Source: Clostridia bacterium
GTDB lineage: Bacteria > Bacillota > Clostridia > Lachnospirales > Lachnospiraceae
Assembly: GCA_910574475.1 (NCBI GenBank)
Contig: CAJTAT010000003.1
Location: forward strand, 248,001 to 312,000
DNA: 64,000 bases
Direction: 5' to 3'
Shown here: positions 62,626 through 64,000 of the stretch, piece by piece
Layout: every line of letters starts with the position of its first letter
Position numbering within the stretch: position 1 is the stretch's first letter
Program-made: the position numbers and the translations under genes
The notes under the pieces: generated by a model
What the model was told of the DNA's origin: nothing
The model's database searches: none
The model's input: the letters and a program-made list of their open reading frames with translations, nothing else

Positions 62626-64000
62626 TTATCTTAATATCTCTTTCGCTTCCTTCAAATCTATTTTTGCCCTGTAACCATGCTTTTCTAACAAATACAGCAA
62701 ATTCGCTCCATTCATCAATGTAAGTGGTTTTCCCTGGGCAAAGCTGTATGCGTCGCTTCCATAGTTTGATGTAGTAACAAGAATCCCTTTATTTGCTCCT
62801 TCATTTAAAACTGTCCCATATAAATCTCTGACTGCAGAGACGCCTACAACATTTGTATATCTTTTTGCCTGTATCACAATCTTTCCGCCGCGAACCGGAT
62901 CCGGGTCAAAAGCCACAGCGTCAACACCACCGTCACGACTGGCCCGCGTAATCTTCACCTCTCCTCCGTTTACATTGAATTCTTTCTCAAATATTTCCCG
63001 GATAAGATTTTCAAAATCCTGCCAGTCAATGGCCGCTAAATTCACGCCTTCATTCAGTGCTTCCGAAACTGCATATCCCTCAACGAACCGTTTATCCTCC
63101 CGGGATATGGTTACAATGGGAGCGACAGGCGTGACGTTCGCCAAGGATGCCGCTGATACTCCTTTTGCACTCTTAAACCAGGCCTTTGGATCCACGCCCT
63201 CCAGATTTATTTCATCAAACGCCTGTTTTGATACGCTCACGGAAAGTAGGTAGGGCTCTATATTTTTTCCTGTTGCTTTATCTATTGTTTCTATTTTTCC
63301 ATTCACAACCGCCGATTCTATCAGAGAATACTCTGCACTGAGGGAGAAAATATAATTCAGAGTCTGCAGTACTAGTTGATATATGACATTGTCATACTTC
63401 TTTTTCATATAGGACTCTGGGTAGAAGGTCTCTTTAAATTCTTTTCTTGATTTCACATAGCTTACATTTTTTAAATTGGGAATGTCATCCATGACTGGCA
63501 GCATCAGATTGATAACAATGGTTTTTCCTGCGGAGTCATATTCTATTTCAACTGACCTGTTGTAGAGAAATGGCAGTTCGATGTTTTCCAGAACAAGTGT
63601 AAAGTAGCGTTCCACAGACGCACTGTCTCCTTGGATGTACTTTTCAAAGAATAAATCCACCTTGTGATTTTCTTCTGCCTGGGCCTGTTCAAAGGCACTC
63701 CGCCTGTCTTCCCATTCTTTTACAGACGTATGATAGGTCTCAAGTGTAGCCTTGTTGCGTTCCTCAATTGATGCTTTCTCCCTTTTCCACACCTCAAAAT
63801 CCTTTTCAAATTCTGTCTGATTCATTTCCGTAAATTCTGCCATCTTTTTCTTTGACAGCTTTGTAAAAAAGGATGGGCGGGGATTGTATTTTTCATCAGA
63901 ACGGCAGGGTTCATTTGGCACAGGAAGGAGCGCCGGATATTCGGGCGATGATTCCGGGTATTCTAAAAAGTCTTTTAATTCATCCAGGTCAAGCTTATCT
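62626..64000 (-). CDS. Mrr-type restriction endonuclease domain protein (5' end beyond window)
   Basis: 457 residues are visible; the frame stays open to the window edge (a GTG at 63921 is internal). The C-terminal ~115 residues form a PD-(D/E)xK Mrr_cat domain: WQDFENLIREIFEKEF, catalytic DGGVDAVAFDPD ... IVIQAKRY (D then QxK), GILVTTSNYGSDA. The middle (about 60-150) is charged and helical, then a region of unknown fold with YNRSVEIEYDSAGKTIVI. Mrr nucleases cut modified DNA; the N-terminal part may choose the target. No methylase gene is in the window. Confidence 0.82.
   Translation of the reverse strand, partial: DKLDLDELKDFLEYPESSPEYPALLPVPNEPCRSDEKYNPRPSFFTKLSKKKMAEFTEMNQTEFEKDFEVWKREKASIEERNKATLETYHTSVKEWEDRRSAFEQAQAEENHKVDLFFEKYIQGDSASVERYFTLVLENIELPFLYNRSVEIEYDSAGKTIVINLMLPVMDDIPNLKNVSYVKSRKEFKETFYPESYMKKKYDNVIYQLVLQTLNYIFSLSAEYSLIESAVVNGKIETIDKATGKNIEPYLLSVSVSKQAFDEINLEGVDPKAWFKSAKGVSAASLANVTPVAPIVTISREDKRFVEGYAVSEALNEGVNLAAIDWQDFENLIREIFEKEFNVNGGEVKITRASRDGGVDAVAFDPDPVRGGKIVIQAKRYTNVVGVSAVRDLYGTVLNEGANKGILVTTSNYGSDAYSFAQGKPLTLMNGANLLYLLEKHGYRAKIDLKEAKEILR

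Overview
The window looks like chromosome of a low-to-moderate GC anaerobic Firmicute, most likely a Lachnospiraceae (Clostridia) such as a Blautia/Dorea-type gut bacterium. This rests on gene content and order (rplS-lepB-rbgA-lepB-rnhB-yraN, DUF512/radical-SAM-der-plsY-gpsA), strong AGGAGG ribosome sites, a clostridial-type 4-hydroxybutyrate dehydrogenase and an MsmEFGK-type raffinose operon. Most genes lie on the minus strand. I see no prophage, insertion sequence, CRISPR array, rRNA or intact tRNA.

Layout, left to right. 1-1554: 5' part of ftsH. 1.7-7 kb: two-component system plus ABC exporter, organised like an antimicrobial-peptide sensing/detoxification module with a Bce-type operator. 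7-9.6 kb: 4-hydroxybutyrate dehydrogenase, a PilZ (c-di-GMP) protein and a TetR regulator with a perfect 20-bp palindrome between the last two. 9.7-16.6 kb: branched-chain amino acid genes leuD, leuC, ilvC and ilvN, interrupted by a membrane-anchored lipase and a hemerythrin-response regulator protein. 16.7-21.6 kb: a TrpXYZ-like ABC importer and a CotH-type protein. 22-28 kb: gpsA, a glycerate kinase, plsY, der and a radical SAM/PDZ protein. 28-32 kb (plus strand): prs, a metallophosphoesterase and an unusual signal-less BMP-domain protein.

32-38.3 kb: a 2-oxo acid dehydrogenase complex (E2, E3, fused E1 alpha-beta), divergent from a DeoR-type regulator. 38.3-46.1 kb: a DUF1349 protein and a raffinose/melibiose operon (binding protein, two permeases, GH36 alpha-galactosidase, a small membrane protein, MsmK ATPase). 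46.6-56.5 kb: the most distinctive locus, an acid-inducible-looking catabolic operon with an FCD/GntR regulator, an Asp/Glu racemase-fold enzyme, a three-gene TRAP transporter, an SDR oxidoreductase, two different split transketolases in tandem and a D-2-hydroxyacid dehydrogenase. 56.8-64 kb: an AraC regulator of MsmR type, then pgeF, yraN, rnhB, lepB, rbgA, lepB and rplS, and an Mrr-type nuclease with a small neighbour, cut by the window edge.

The best candidate for undescribed biology is the TRAP/double-transketolase operon: it imports a carboxylate and processes it with two ketol-transferring enzymes but encodes no kinase, isomerase or aldolase. Secondary leads are a short dispersed repeat abutting Shine-Dalgarno sites, a cytosolic ParB-like/BMP fusion beside a phosphoesterase, the TetR-PilZ palindrome, and an arm-sharing inverted-repeat region at 46.4-46.6 kb. 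All functional calls are from reading the sequence; no database search was run.
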